From NCBI GenBank assembly GCA_027924585.1, contig BSBM01002086.1:310001-374000 (forward strand): a stretch of 64,000 nt of DNA. The letters run 5' to 3'. Made by a program: the position numbers and the translations under genes. The stretch comes from Larix kaempferi. Taxonomy: Eukaryota > Streptophyta > Pinopsida > Pinales > Pinaceae. Each line of letters begins with the position of its first letter. The first letter of the stretch is position 1. Below the pieces are notes generated by a model. The model saw nothing but the letters and a program-made list of their open reading frames with translations. It had not been told where the DNA came from and did not search any database. Shown piece after piece: positions 12,745 to 25,225 of the stretch.

Positions 12745-13830
12745 ATGGATGAAGTAAAGCAAATGGTTCAGTGACTTTCTCAGTTAGTCAACACAATGGA
12801 AACTAATGTCTTCCCTTGTTTCACAAGTCAACCTTTGTTTCAATTAGATTGAGAAGCTGAAGGTAAACTTGATGAGGGCAGAAATTTTTTCAGTGAAGGT
12901 TCTCATAAGGTAATTACATTGATGAGTAAGAATATCACAATATTGACCTCTCATTTTTTGATTGTTCCCATAATTTGATGCCTTGCTTCCCTAAAGTTGA
13001 TTTGAATAAGTTTGATGGGTTGGATTTGATTGGTTGGGTTGACCATATGAAGCACTACTTTTCCCTTCAAGCCATAACACATGATCTATTGAAACTTTGA
13101 ATTGGTGTCCTATATTTGGATTAGGGAATGTTGGCAGTGGTGGCACTAGCATAAGAAAGCATCTCTAGGGGGCATACGAAAGCATCTCCAAGGGTCATTA
13201 CATTAAAGCAATTTGTAAAAGCCCCATTTTTTTGCTTTATCAGGGATATAATTTTTGTTTTTGCTAGCTTGCCATATTGCACCAAACCGACAACATGAAA
13301 GAATATATTGATGCTTTTAAATGTTTGGTTGTTCGAACAAAAAACATAATTGATATTTTTTTAAAGCAATGCTTTATTAGTAATTTTAAAGAGGAAATCA
13401 AAGCCCAAGTAGAGATGAGCCACCTTGCTACTTGGTTGGAGACCACTCAACGTGCTCGTTCTGTACAAGTTGTATCATATGCTTAGTTCGAATGCCGCAA
13501 CTTTGCTTCGCATCCATGCCTAAATATGGTGGTTCCTTAGCATCTTGACCCACCCCTCAAGGTCCATAGGTTGACATGGGCCAAAAAGATGTAACATTAA
13601 TTGAAGGGTCTCTACTACAACTGTGATGAAAAATATTCTCCACGGCATAAATGTAAGGAACACAAATTATTTATGGCCATTTTTTAGGACATTCAACGAT
13701 GAATTTGATGGTGGGATTTGTTATCAGCTAAGTTGCACTTATGTGATTTCAAGTGAGCCTGTGAAGATAGAACAAGTCTACTTGTTCATAATCAAAAGAT
13801 CATAAGTCTAAGCAGGCCACCTTGGCCCTT
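12745..13830 (+). pseudogene. Element A gag, decayed
   Basis: Gag forms the particle of a Gypsy element. A start at 12745 (MDEVKQMVQ, then TGA) is followed in shifting frames by a Gypsy gag signature: KFDGLDLIGWVDHMKHYFSL near 13010, KEYIDAFKCLVVRTKNI near 13300, and EEIKAQVEMSHLATWLETTQ near 13395. A zinc-binding-like YYNCDEKYSPRHKCKEHK lies near 13615. Many stops (for example in the 13090-13200 stretch) and frameshifts exclude function. After about 13800 the reading stops matching; the protease that should follow is resumed only at about 17210. Confidence 0.8.
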
Positions 13831-16800
13831 TTTTTTAATAAAATCACATGTCCATGCCCTGCAAGGAAATTGTAAAAAATGTCATAGCATGATGGTTTTG
13901 TAAAGGACTCGGCTTTCCTAAGACTTAGATATCAGACCGACTAGCCTAGAGTGTTTTTTCCCTTGTCAATTATATGTTGTTGAATAAACGACATATAATT
14001 TTTGAGTTTTTCACTCATACCTCCAAAGTTGGGGTGGTCGACATGATTTCTCGGTCTTAGGAGGTTTATAGAGTTCAAGTGTCAATGTATATTACCATGA
14101 TAGATATTAAAATTGAGTCATATGGACATTTGCTAGGTCCCCCTAAGTTTTTTTTTAATTTCCGAGAATTTTTTTTCTTCATAAAATTAGAGCATTTTTT
14201 AATGGTTTAATTGGAAAAATTCAAATTGTAATAAAAGTGTTGTTTGGAGGCGGATTTTGGCGCGGGGATGCTTGTTTTCACACTCAGAGCATCCTTTTAT
14301 CCGACAACCCACTTTCTCCATGTTCTGGGTGACTACGTCGTCTCTGGGAGCATTATTCCTTAAAGATGCGACAAATTGGCAAATAAATGCTAAAAAGGTA
14401 CAAATTGACCCAATGCAAAAAATAAAAAAATATAATAAAAATGTCATTTGGCATGTGCCAAATGAGTTGGCATGCCATGTCACATGTAGGGCGACCTCTT
14501 CAAAGTAATGTACGATTTGGTTGGAGGTCAAACCATGAAGTGGCATTGTATTATGGTTTAGAGAGTGCGCCCACCATCTCATGGTTCACGTGTGGTATGT
14601 GGTGTATATTGTATGGGTGGTGATAAAACCAAAGAGAGGGTCACCTACCTCATGAGAGGTGGCGCACTCTCCTTTGACATGAATTTTAACCACATCAATC
14701 ACAACGATTTGCATGGATACGTGATCCCTCAATCATGGTGATGCGCTCCTCTTGGTTGAATGCGCCCTACCTTCTCCCATTTGCTATTTAAACAAGCCTC
14801 TTCCTCATTGTAAACTAGTTCGAGTTGCATGAGTAGAGGGCTTGTCATTGTAATATTTTCTATTGTGTATTGTTGGAATAAAAGAAAAAGCTTTGGAGGC
14901 TCATTGGTGTAGTGTGTTTTGTTGGATGATCATGCCTACGCATGTTTGAGGTAACCTGTATGTGATTAATTTTCTCTTGCATTCTTGTATGGTGGATCTA
15001 GCCTTGGTAGGATTGTTCTCAATTGATAGGAAGAAATTGTTTAATAAGCTTATTACTTAATTTCTTTTGTTCATATATGTTTAAAGACTTAGATCTAACA
15101 TTTTAATAAGATTATTACTATGTTGCTCTAAATTTTTCTATGTATGTGTAACTAGATCTCATAAACCATTTTGCAAGTGTTTTATGAGTAGCTGCAGGTA
15201 ACCATTGAATAGGAGCTTGAACAATCTTGTTCACACTCTCTCCAAACTTTTATGTGGTTTAGTCCAATAGCACTCCACCGGAAGCTTTCATAGTGATTCT
15301 CATCCAACATCAAGCCTATCTCTCTTTCTCCTTCTCCTTCAAACAATTTTTTTTTCTTTTTCCCTTTGGTCATTTGGGCTTGTTGCTTAGATCTGATTTC
15401 AAATAAGTTCATATCATCTTTTCAGATCTGATTTACAAGTCTTACATGCTTAGATATAGATTGTTTTAAAGAAAGATTAATCATTTGCTTAACTAGATCT
15501 AGCTTCAAGAATGTATTTCTTTTACAAGTCAATCATTTGTAGATCTAAAGGCTTGTTAGATTAGTTTTCTTCTTTGGGTATCATAAGTTCATATTTAACA
15601 AATCTAAAGTGCTTTCATTGGCTGTCCCAAAATGCAAGCCAAGATCCACAAGAAAACTTGTTTTTTTGTTCATTTTTTGCATTTTACACTTATAATTTTT
15701 TTGCAATTTTTTTAGTAAATTTTTTGGTTGTCTAAAAACACTTTCAAAGTGTTTTTGGGCATTTTTTTGAACTAATAACTTGTCGGTTTTTAGCAGGTTT
15801 AAGAAAAAAAAGAGAAACTCTAGTGGATTTTCGAAGTTTTGGCCATCCAAGGCATCCCGAGACCTCTCTTGTTCATTAAGCTTATTTTTCCAAAGAATAG
15901 TAAGCTTAGTGATCCCATTCTACAAGGGATCAAAAACATTTATGTATTGTAATAAGTGATAAAAAAGAAGAGCAAGTGGGCTACCCAGCACCCACGATTC
16001 GCAAAATTTTTATGGCATGATTTTTTCTAACAAAGTTTTATTTTTTTGTTTAAACACAATCACACACGCACAACAGGCTGTATACTTTCAAGTTTTAAAA
16101 AATCATAAATTTTGTTTTAGTCATTTCATTTTTGCTTCAAAGTAACAAACTTGGCATTGCTTTCCTGAAGTATCCTCTCGCCGTCACATTAGAGGCTTTG
16201 CTTGAGTATGTGATCGGATGATAAGAAAATAGACTCTTTGCCTGTAGTAATTAGCATAACACTATACTTTCATTATTTACCTTTTTTGCAATCAAATGGA
16301 ACATACATTTAGTTTCCATCCCGAAGTATGCTCTTTCCCCTTGCCGGCATTTTCCTGGGCCTGTGCGAAATCAGAAAGAGTTGCAACTACTCCTTAATTT
16401 TTCACTTCTAATAAAAACTCATACTAATAAAATTAACAACCCTGAACATAGTGAAAATCCGACACTCAAACCTTAATTATTGTGTGGGTAAATTTCTCAG
16501 CAGAAGCGAGAACCACTAGGAGGCGACCTTAGGGCACAATTAGGCTACACCCTTGTTGGTGTAGTGTTGAACACCTCCCTTGGTGTAGTGTTGAACACCT
16601 CCCTTGGTGTAGTGTTGAACACGTTTTCGTGAGGAGCCACCTTTAGTTAACTTCCATACATTACTCCTTGTACCTCACGATATATCTGGAGCTCCCCTTT
16701 TCCTGTAACCAAGTCTCATCCTATAGTAAACTAAAAATGATCGAGAAGCACTTGCAAAACATATACATTACAATAACACTTTAATTTTTCCACTCCACTT

Positions 16801-17200
16801 TGACACTGGTCTTATTTTACAATAATTTAATCTTTGATTCAGATCTTATTTGTTACATGATTATGTTGTGCTGTTAAATCTTAAATTATATTTTGCAAGT
16901 AAATTTTTGCTTTCAGTCAATCAATTTCAAACTCCTAAACAAATCACCCATTCAAAACTAAATAGCTTAATCAACCTTAGTAACTCATAGGGACTACCCC
17001 CCTTGGCTTCTTTAGGAGTTCTGCCTAAATGTAGGAGTTGAGTGTTGAGTGACAGTATCTCAACTCGAAATTTGCCCCCAAGGAACACACCCAAGCAACT
17101 TGAAGATTTATGTTGCGGTAACCCCTAAGTGCGTGTTCCAGCAGCAACAAGATTCAAGAGGAAGTCACTCCCACCACCAAGGAAGTTCCTCTTCCTAACC
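13831..17200. other. Unassigned insertion-like stretch between gag and protease of element A
   Basis: Gypsy gag and protease normally lie close together, so these 3.4 kb are probably one or more later insertions. No protein family was recognised. The stretch holds a promoter-like ctatttaaac near 14780, a 20-base palindrome at 14445-14464, T-rich runs and a 25-base triplicate at 16549-16625. Confidence 0.45.
16549..16625 (+). repeat. 25-base unit in three tandem copies
   Basis: ttggtgtagtgttgaacac plus a cctccc linker occurs three times in a row, nearly identical, in the unassigned stretch within element A. Confidence 0.9.
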
Positions 17201-17209
17201 AACCAGGTG

Positions 17210-18350
17210 AAGACCCTCGAATCTCCTTTCATGCTTTGATCGAGATTTCCTTCTCTTCATACATTTAGTTGGTTGGATATATCAAGCATTAGAAGGGCAT
17301 TGTCTTAATCAACAAAAACACCCATGATTTCATTCATTACCACATTGCCTAAGAAATGCATTACTATATCCATGTTGTTAACGACTTTCAGATTATGATT
17401 GCTAATGGGTAAATCTACAAAATATGGTGGTTGGAGTGAAAATGTGAAACTTCAAATGAGTGAATATTCCTTGAAAACTTGCATGTTTGCTATTGAAATG
17501 GGCTGGGTGCTGAATGGATGAAAACATGAGGCTCTTTCACCATGGATTCCTGTAATAAAACATGAGTTTTAAGAAGGATGGACAATTACATGCTCAAAGG
17601 TCTCAAAGTATGATCTTTAGAAATAGTTAGCTTGTAATGTATGGAAAAGATTCTAAGAAATGGCTACCATGGCATTATTGGATAATTCCATGCTATTCAA
17701 GCCTTTGAGGATGCTTCTCACCCACTTCATCCCGATTTGTAGTAAATATTGGACAAACACCAATAACGCTTTGAACTTCCCCAAGGATTACTGCCCTCAT
17801 ATGGAGAGCATGATCATAGGACCCCCACTTCTCCTTGGTATCCTACCACCCAATGTGTGCCCACATTTTCATCCTTTTTCCCAAAAGAATAAGATTGAAA
17901 ATATTTTCCATGACATATATTGGCTGTCGGTATCATCTATCTTAGTACCAACCCTCACTCTTTTCTAGTTGTCATGGTTCTTTACAAAGAAGGCACTTGG
18001 CCTGTGTCTTGACTTTTGGGCTGTTAACAACTTGACGATCAAAGATAAATTTCCCATTTGGGTCATGGATGATCTCTTAGATGAGCTACCTAAAGAACAA
18101 TTCTTCATCAAACTTGATCTTCACTCTGCTTATCACACATGATGTAGATGATATTCCAAAGATTGTTTTCCACAATCAGGAAGGTCATACTGAGTTTTTG
18201 GTGATACCTTTTGGTCTTTGCAATGTGCCTTCAACCTTTTAGATGCTCATGAACCACATCTTGTAAATCCTTATATGTCATTTTGTCCCAACCTTTTTTG
18301 ATGACATCGTGGTCTACAACGAAACTTGGGTGGCACATGTGCCAGGATCA
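17210..18350 (+). pseudogene. Element A protease and reverse transcriptase N-half, decayed
   Basis: In mixed frames the sequence follows a plant chromovirus polyprotein: ISFHALIEIS near 17220, the protease region before HDFIHYHIA near 17320, MIANG, then the RT entry with GLLPSYGEHDH near 17790, LDFWAVNNLTIKDKFPIW near 18010, KLDLHSAY near 18110, and [11 protein letters not shown] near 18210. The RT catalytic FFDD is intact at 18294-18305 (FFDDIVVYNETW), but numerous stops interrupt the rest. Homology ends near 18350; the thumb region is missing or displaced by the next stretch. Confidence 0.85.
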
Positions 18351-19890
18351 AGGCTTACAACTCCATAATAACCGGGGGTTCCTAATTCGTAAACGTGGGA
18401 CTTATAGCTCACATGTTTCACCAACACATATCCTCCAGAATGAAAATTGTTCTCTGCAATCCAATCTCGAAAATGATTACAAGGCCTATTTATTGATGCC
18501 AAATCAATTGAATGAAAGCTCTGGTATAGCAATTAAGGACAGATCTCTGTATTTAGAATGGATTCCAAGGCTCATGTTTTCAATGCAATTATGAGTGCAA
18601 ACTTATGTATTTACTATTCTCTAGTAGGTATGAATGGGCTCGCTTCCTTTTCTAGTTTCAAGACTTGGTGTAGAATTCCAAGGTTAATGTCCCTCCGAGT
18701 AGAGTACCTTCTGCAATAGTTGATATGTATGGAGATGTGGATGCCTATAGTTTAACACCACATGCATATCACATATCACTTCCCTATAGCCTTTGGTTAG
18801 GCTATGGTCAATTTCCAATTGTGCTTTGATTTCAATTACCAATTCCTTCATTCACATTTTTCTTTTGAGAAGAGAGAAGATTCGGTTGATTATGAATATG
18901 AAGTATATGGTTCAGCTAAGTGATAGTGTTATTCTCTAATTGTGCAAGAATGGTTGTAGCTCAAGAGTGCTAAGCTAGTCTAGTTATCCAAGTATGCAGA
19001 CACAACAAACAAAAGTTTCACCATTGTCATACAAACATGCTTTGGGCAATGTGCAAAAATCTATATCAATCCACCAATGTGAGAACTGCTAATGTTGTCT
19101 TTGATGGTATCTTGGATGGAAAACAAGGCAATGGGGATATGCCTATGCTTTGAGTTGGGGAATCCAATTGCGCACTATTCCATCAATAAGGAAGATGGAA
19201 TAAGGAATATAAATTACTCTAGTAAAGACAAGCAACACTTTGCTCAAGGGCCATGTTTCTCAGCACTCCAACAAAAAATATAATACATTACTTCAACATT
19301 AAAAATGCCAAACCAACAGTACATAATATATATTGCTCTATCAAATAAAGATGGAACTTTGAAAGGTTATGGCTCCAACATTAATAAAGACAACAACGCT
19401 TTTTCCCTCACCTATGAAACATCACTCAACTCGAACTGGCTTATCACTGGACAATGATGCAAAAACCGTGACTTGGAAATGTCTCATCACTGGACGATGG
19501 TGCAAAAGCCTTGACTTAGAGTTGATGGACTAAGGAAATGACAGTTTCTAACTCATAATTTCATTTAATTGGGTCTTGATGGCTACACACTAAAACCCAA
19601 TGTAGAACGCTGAGGAGGATCACCATATTCTGGTTGGAATGCTTGGAACATGGCATTCGACACAATTATGAACCAACTCTTCCAATACAACCACTGTAAG
19701 GCTTGGTTGTGAACATGGGTGACTCAATCCACCCTATGGACAGTAACCAAACAACAAAGGGAAAGACATATGACTCTAATTAAGTACCCAATGGCTTGGA
19801 AAATGAATTAGTTACTAAAAACAAGCAATTGAGAATAACAATCAGGCTGGATGTGGAAACTAGGAATATCAACTCTTTTACTGCAACCCT
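18351..19890. other. Unassigned stretch splitting element A's pol
   Basis: RT sequence stops near 18350 and RNase H resumes near 19900. The 1.5 kb between shows no pol homology and no recognised gene, so it is probably an insertion. Two open frames near 18283 and 19092 have no family resemblance. Confidence 0.4.
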
Positions 19891-20345
19891 TGATCTCCTT
19901 TAGACAATAGATGGACAATTCGAGTTCTTTGGTTGTTGGATTTAACCAATTTAGAATGTGATGCCTTAGGAAAAATGATTGGGGTTGTGGTAATGTAGGA
20001 GGGACACCTTCTCACCTTCACCAATAAGCAATTATGTGATAGAAACTTGGGTAAATCCACCCATGAGAAGGAACTGCTAGCTATTCTTCTTGCAGTTGAT
20101 GTGTGGCTCTTTTACTTGACGGGGCATCATTTCCATATAAAACTAGACCATCCCAACTTAAATATTTTGTGGAATAGAGGTTATCCTCCATAGAGCAACA
20201 AAAGTGGGTCACAAAAATGTTAGGCTTTGACTATGCTATTATCTACTAGAAGGGAAAATAAAATATGGTGGTTGATCCTCTCTCTAGCAAGTATGATGAG
20301 GAAGGGTTCCCATTTTCCTTATCTTTCATAATGCACAAATGGTTG
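19891..20345 (+). pseudogene. Element A RNase H and connection, decayed
   Basis: The sequence reads as Gypsy RNase H: DLTNLECDALGKMIGVVVM near 19935, FTNKQLCDRNLGKSTHEKEL near 20015, a YLTGHHFHIK tether near 20115 and QQKWVTKMLGFDYAIIY near 20195. It contains stops at each position where the family has conserved Gln or Trp. The catalytic Asp (ECDA) and Glu (EKEL) can still be read. Confidence 0.85.
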
Positions 20346-21473
20346 TAGGTGGTATGACAAGAATGGTCAACGAATGTCAAGATCATGCACATGATCCACA
20401 AGCCATAGGCCAACCCATAGAGGCATCTAGGTTACACTTAGTAGAATGATGAACTCCTCTATAAAGGTTGTATTTTTTTGGTTCGGGATTCCCCATTTAA
20501 ATCCAAAATGTTATATGAATTACACTTCTCTCTCATCGTGGGTCATTTGGGGTTTTGGAAAACATATGAAAGGATAAGCATTCATTCTTTTGGGAAGGCT
20601 TGAAGAAGGACATCTTCACCTAATTTGTTGTAGATTATTTCCAATGGCACAAGGACGAAATAATAAAGCCTCCAAGAGCATTAGAACTTGTATCCATTCT
20701 TACCATTGTGTGTGTTGACATTTTTATGGATTTCATTGTGGGGCCATTGAAATCAAGGAACAAATTAGTGATTGTAGTAGTTGTTGATTTCCTTTCCAAA
20801 TGTTCTTTTGTCTTACAACACCCATTGAAGGCCTCCATAATAGCACAAGAACTCCATGCCATGCCTATATCTATTGTGACTGATTGTGATCTCACCTTCA
20901 CTAGCAATTTCTAGTAGTAGTTGTTTTGACTTCAAGGTACCCAATTGAATCTCAACATACCATATCACCCTTGAACCAATGGCTTGACAAAAGCATTCAA
21001 TAAATGTTTGGAATCTTATTCATGTTGTTTTACTTTTGATTGGCAAGCCCAATGAGTTCAGTGGTTGCCCTTGGTCAAAGTGTGGTACAATACTACCTAT
21101 CATGGTGCTAAGAAAATGAAAGTTCGTTTGAGGCAATTATGGGAAAGCACTCTTGTTAGTGATCTTGTTCTTACATGCTTCTTTAAGGTTTGGGAGGTGG
21201 ACGGCACATTAACAACTTGTGCTGAAATTCTTTGTATCCTCAAACATAATTTGGTGTTGGCTGAGAATCACATGAAGCAATAGGATGAAAAACATCGCTC
21301 TGCAAATTTTTTGAAGAAGGGGATCAATGGTTTTTGTACCTTCAACCCTATAAGCAGACCTCATTCGAGGAGAAGAGCTACAAGAAGTCAAATTTTAAGT
21401 TTAATGGACCCTATTCCATACTCAAATGCATAGGCCCAATGGCTTATTAATTGGCTCTTCCCAACCATTCTAA
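20346..21473 (+). pseudogene. Element A integrase, decayed
   Basis: The integrase core is recognised by CVDIFMDFIVGPLKSRNKLV near 20710, VVVVDFLSKCSFV near 20780, the second catalytic Asp in IVTDCDLTF near 20870, and NIPYHP followed by an eroded TNG*TKAFNK near 20955, where the catalytic Glu has become Lys. WYNTTYHGAKKM follows near 21075. The frame runs to the point where element B cuts it (cattctaa at 21467-21473) and resumes at 30625. Confidence 0.85.
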
Positions 21474-22800
21474 TGTAATGTCCCCTCCTACCATACCTGC
21501 ATGATAGAGAGGACGTGGTGCTCAATCCGGGCAATTAGCCCCATATTCATTAAATAAAACATTCAATTTAAAAGAAGATGAACATATGCAAATGCATAAC
21601 CATTTGAAAACACAGCGGAAGTAAATTCATTTAACACATCTACATACATTCATAATATTCATCAAATGATAATTGCAAATATTAACACAAGAGGATACTT
21701 ATCTTAATGAAGAAGTCCCAAGCAACCAGCTACGCTTCTGCAACGTTCCACCCAACCGTAGGCCAGTGTGCTCCTCAATCTCTCAGCACCACTGCCACCC
21801 CCCGAGCTGGGCATGATCTCCAAAAAGAAAAGGGGATAAACAGGCTCTCACCTAGCCGAAGGTATATCAAAATCAGCCAAGCCAATCAGCAATTGGGTTT
21901 TTCAGGCTGATTAGAGATGGGTGCATATAACATCAAAAGCATAAGTATTGGGCATGAGAAAAACGCCTATACAGTGAAGTTCCCAACAGTGGGTTTTTTC
22001 CTGAGCTTCAGAAACACGTGGGTAGACTCAGAACGAATTGGCAACTAGGAAAATCGACTGGGAGGGCAACCCATTTCAGAAAAACGCCCCAAGGGAAAAA
22101 ACGACCCCTCCCTCCGTCCAAAATCGCGTCCCTCCTTCCCCAACTGCTGCAGAATACCAAAACGCCTTTCGGGGCATGGAAAAACGCAGGGTTATGGTGA
22201 GAAACGAGAGGATAACTTCCAGTGAGCTCAGTCTGCGTGAGAGGAAGAACATAATGGGTTCAGAATTGCCTTAGGCAGCATTTCGTGGGGGTTTTCTTGC
22301 CCAACAAGCCAAAAATACGATTTTCAGGTTGGTGGCTTGCCCATGCACGAAAATCTGACTGCCATACTTCTCCAATCCCAAGACATTAATTGCCTTAACC
22401 AATTTCTTGGAAGAATTAAATGATTGGGTCCAGAACCCAATATGGGTAGTTGGTGGTTTATGGGCTTTCTCATTGACACATGGATTAACACCATTGGCTC
22501 AAGGGTTTGGTTATTTTCCCTCCCTATTCCTTGTAAAGATCATGCCCCCATTTCTTTGTTGCATTGCGTAGCTGGTGGTGGGTTTTTTTTTCATTACAAT
22601 TGCATATTTACATGATGTCCGATTTTACATTGTGCACAGCTTAGCACAAGGACTCTATGCATCTATTCTAATTGCCGATACATAGAACGATAAATCAATG
22701 GCGGGGCCTTGGCCTTGAGCTCCTCACCATGACTAAATAACAATATTTACATCATTTACAATATTAATGCAATAGGGTCAAGCAAGCTGGGGACATTACA
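21474..22800 (-). mobile_element. Element B 3' LTR
   Basis: It begins tgtaatgtcccc and ends ggggacattaca on the plus strand, so the LTR carries perfect 12-base inverted ends, longer than the usual TG...CA. Its twin is 29297-30624. Confidence 0.95.
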
Positions 22801-22836
22801 TTCCCCTCCCCTTGGAATAACACCGTCCTCGGTGTT
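22801..22836 (-). promoter_or_regulatory. Element B polypurine tract with preceding hairpin
   Basis: On the minus strand a purine tract aaggggaggggaa abuts the LTR. Just upstream, aacaccg and cggtgtt (22830-22836 and 22819-22825) form a 7-bp stem with loop agga. The same arrangement is seen in element E. Confidence 0.75.
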
Positions 22837-22918
22837 CCAACATTTTGGAAATAAATACCCGCTTTACATATGTCCAAAATTCACAAAAACTTTGCAGATC
22901 TGCCCTGCATTCTGTTCT

Positions 22919-23398
22919 TTACTTTAAACTTTCAGGACCAAGTCCTTTGATCTTCACAAGCTGCTCCTGCTGATTCGGATCTTCTAGCTCATCCATACGT
23001 CTGAAAAATTTATGGCTGCTACCCTCTTGAGGTTCTCTTGTTGGGCAGTTGCGGAGGTAATGCTCCCCCCCACATTTCCAACACTTCACGGGTTGCTTCA
23101 TCTTTACCTGCTCAATTTCTTTTGAGTCTTTCCACCTGGAGCGTTCCTTAATCGGACGATTGGATGAATGCTTCTTCACTGCTCCACTTTTCTTTCCCTT
23201 GCTGATTGCTTTCATAATGCTTTTTACCTCTTTCTGCAGACGAATAGAGTCCTGCAAGACCTTGTGGTTCATCTTGTTTTGCTGCTTTTGCATCTTGAGC
23301 ATCTCTCCAATATTTTCTTGGGTCTTGGCAATTGTTTGAAGAAGACTTCCAGCCAATCCTAATAGCCCTTGGTCCGCCACCATGGTCAATGGAAACAA
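22919..23398 (-). CDS. Element B Gag-like zinc-knuckle protein, 159 aa
   Basis: This is the only substantial frame in element B. It is uninterrupted and reads MFPLTMVADQGLLGLAGSLL at the start. Residues 25-65 are Gln/Lys-rich and likely helical, residues 65-100 are strongly basic, and residues 106-118 form a zinc knuckle CWKCGGEHYLRNC, the short C-x2-C-x3-H-x4-C variant known from plant Gypsy Gag. It may bind the element's RNA. The matrix and capsid parts are absent, and it lies at the 3' end of the element, far from the position of a normal gag. It could be a remnant kept after loss of pol or a still useful packaging protein; start and expression are unproven. Confidence 0.6.
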   Translation of the reverse strand: MFPLTMVADQGLLGLAGSLLQTIAKTQENIGEMLKMQKQQNKMNHKVLQDSIRLQKEVKSIMKAISKGKKSGAVKKHSSNRPIKERSRWKDSKEIEQVKMKQPVKCWKCGGEHYLRNCPTREPQEGSSHKFFRRMDELEDPNQQEQLVKIKGLGPESLK

Positions 23399-24349
23399 CT
23401 GACCACACTTTGCTCACTAGCACACTTGCCTGCACCGGCTGCAACCAATTGATTCAATTTTCACCTGTGAAATTCATCATTACAATTCTCGTTAGGTCTA
23501 GCATAACCCAAACATTAAAAATCAGTCAATGGTTTTTCCCCAGTTGACATGGATAGTCCATGCTTTACTCATGAGACTCCCACACTTTTTATGCTTGCCC
23601 AACATACACATGAATTCATTCATGTTCATCCTTTCACAGAAAATTTACTATTTCAGCATTCACAATTCATCTCAAACAATTAAACACAATCTATTTTCAG
23701 CCATGATGCGCACTCAACAATCTTTTGTTTTATAAATGCATCAATCAAAAGGAAAGAGAAGAGTAGGGGTTTCTCCCTCTTAGTCCTGTTCTATTATGGA
23801 GCTACACCATCGCTGTGGTTTCATGCTCCTTAGTCTCTTTCACTTCAATGTGAATGCTTTGACTTTCCTTTCTTGGCTATGACACTTAGTGTCTAAGGTC
23901 TGCATATGGATTTTCAGCTAGGGCACCCTTCCCATTATTGCCTACAGAACCTTGGGTTGCTAGGATCCACTTGTATCCACTAGCACCATCTTTCATTACT
24001 GCTCATACTGAACCCTTTAGGACAGTCATATGTCCACATGCATCCTCCAGATGCTTTCATAGTCCTTGCTTCCAGCAATACCTACACTCAAACATTGAGT
24101 CAATTCACATGTTTAGCATATTTTCATAGGGTTTATTTCCAAATGAGAATTTAAGAAATCATAATTAAATCATATACACATGTATATTCATAAGCAAGAA
24201 GTTGCAAGATAACCAAATACTTATCTGTATTGTGCGTTTCCTCGCTACTCCACAAGTTTCCTTCTCTGCTTTACAAGCCTTGGATCACCTGTGGGGTGGA
24301 TGCTTGGCCAGCACACATGCTGCTCCACAACATCATCCGAATAGGCAAT
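23399..24349. other. Element B interior, no gene seen
   Basis: The stretch between the Gag-like frame and the tandem array has only short open frames and no recognised motif. Confidence 0.4.
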
Positions 24350-25225
24350 GCCAAGCCAGTGCGCTGACTGGGTTTATCAGGCATCCCAAAATTAGTATGC
24401 TAAGCCAGTACGCCGACTGGGTTTATCAAGCATTTCAAAAATTAGTATGCTAAGCTAGTACGCCGACTGGGTTTATCAAGCATTTCAAAAATCAGTATGC
24501 TAAGCCAGTACGCCGACTGGGTTTATCAAGCATACAATAACCATTTCCAAGCCAGTTCTCCTACTGGGTTTGTCAGGAAATAACACCGTTCACCAATACC
24601 TCCACATCATGCAAGTAACCAATGCCAAGCCAGTACACCGACTGGGTTTATCAGGCATCCAACAACCTTTCGCCACAACTCCCAAATAACCAATTCCAAG
24701 CCAGTACGCCGACTGGGTTTATCAGGCATACAACAACCATTCGTCACAACTCCCAAATAACCAATGCCAAGCCAGTACGCCGACTGGGTTTATCAGGCAT
24801 ACAACAACCATTCGTCACAACTCCCAAATAACCAATGCCAAGCCAGTACGCCAACTGGGTTTATCAGGCATACAACAACCATTCGTCACAACTCCCAAAT
24901 AACCAATGCCAAGCCAGTACGCCGACTGGGTTTATCAGGCATACAACAACCATTCGTCACAACTCCCAAATAACCAATGCCAAGCCAGTACGCCGACTGG
25001 GTTTATCAGGCATACAACAACCATTCATCACAACTCCCAAATAACCAATGCCAAGCCAGTACGCCGACTGGGTTTATCAGGCATACAACAACCATTCGTC
25101 ACAACTTCCAAATAACCAATGCCAAGCCAGTACGCCGACTGGGTTTATCAGGCATACAACAACCATTCGTCACAACTCCCAAATAATCAATGCCAAGCCA
25201 GTACGCCGACTGGGTTTATCAGGCA
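24350..25225 (+). repeat. Tandem array with a 14-fold hairpin core, 71-base main period
   Basis: The core agccagtacgccgactgggt recurs 14 times, at about 24354, 24403, 24453, 24503, 24550, 24628, 24699 and then every 71 bases to 25196. The first copies are spaced about 50 bases, the last eight exactly 71 and nearly identical. Each core holds ccagt, six loop bases and actgg, which can pair. It lies inside element B. Confidence 0.95.

Noticed and set aside
24350-25225. Regular repeats that might suggest a CRISPR array
   Set aside because: The whole 71-base unit is repeated, spacers are not unique, and the setting is a plant retrotransposon.
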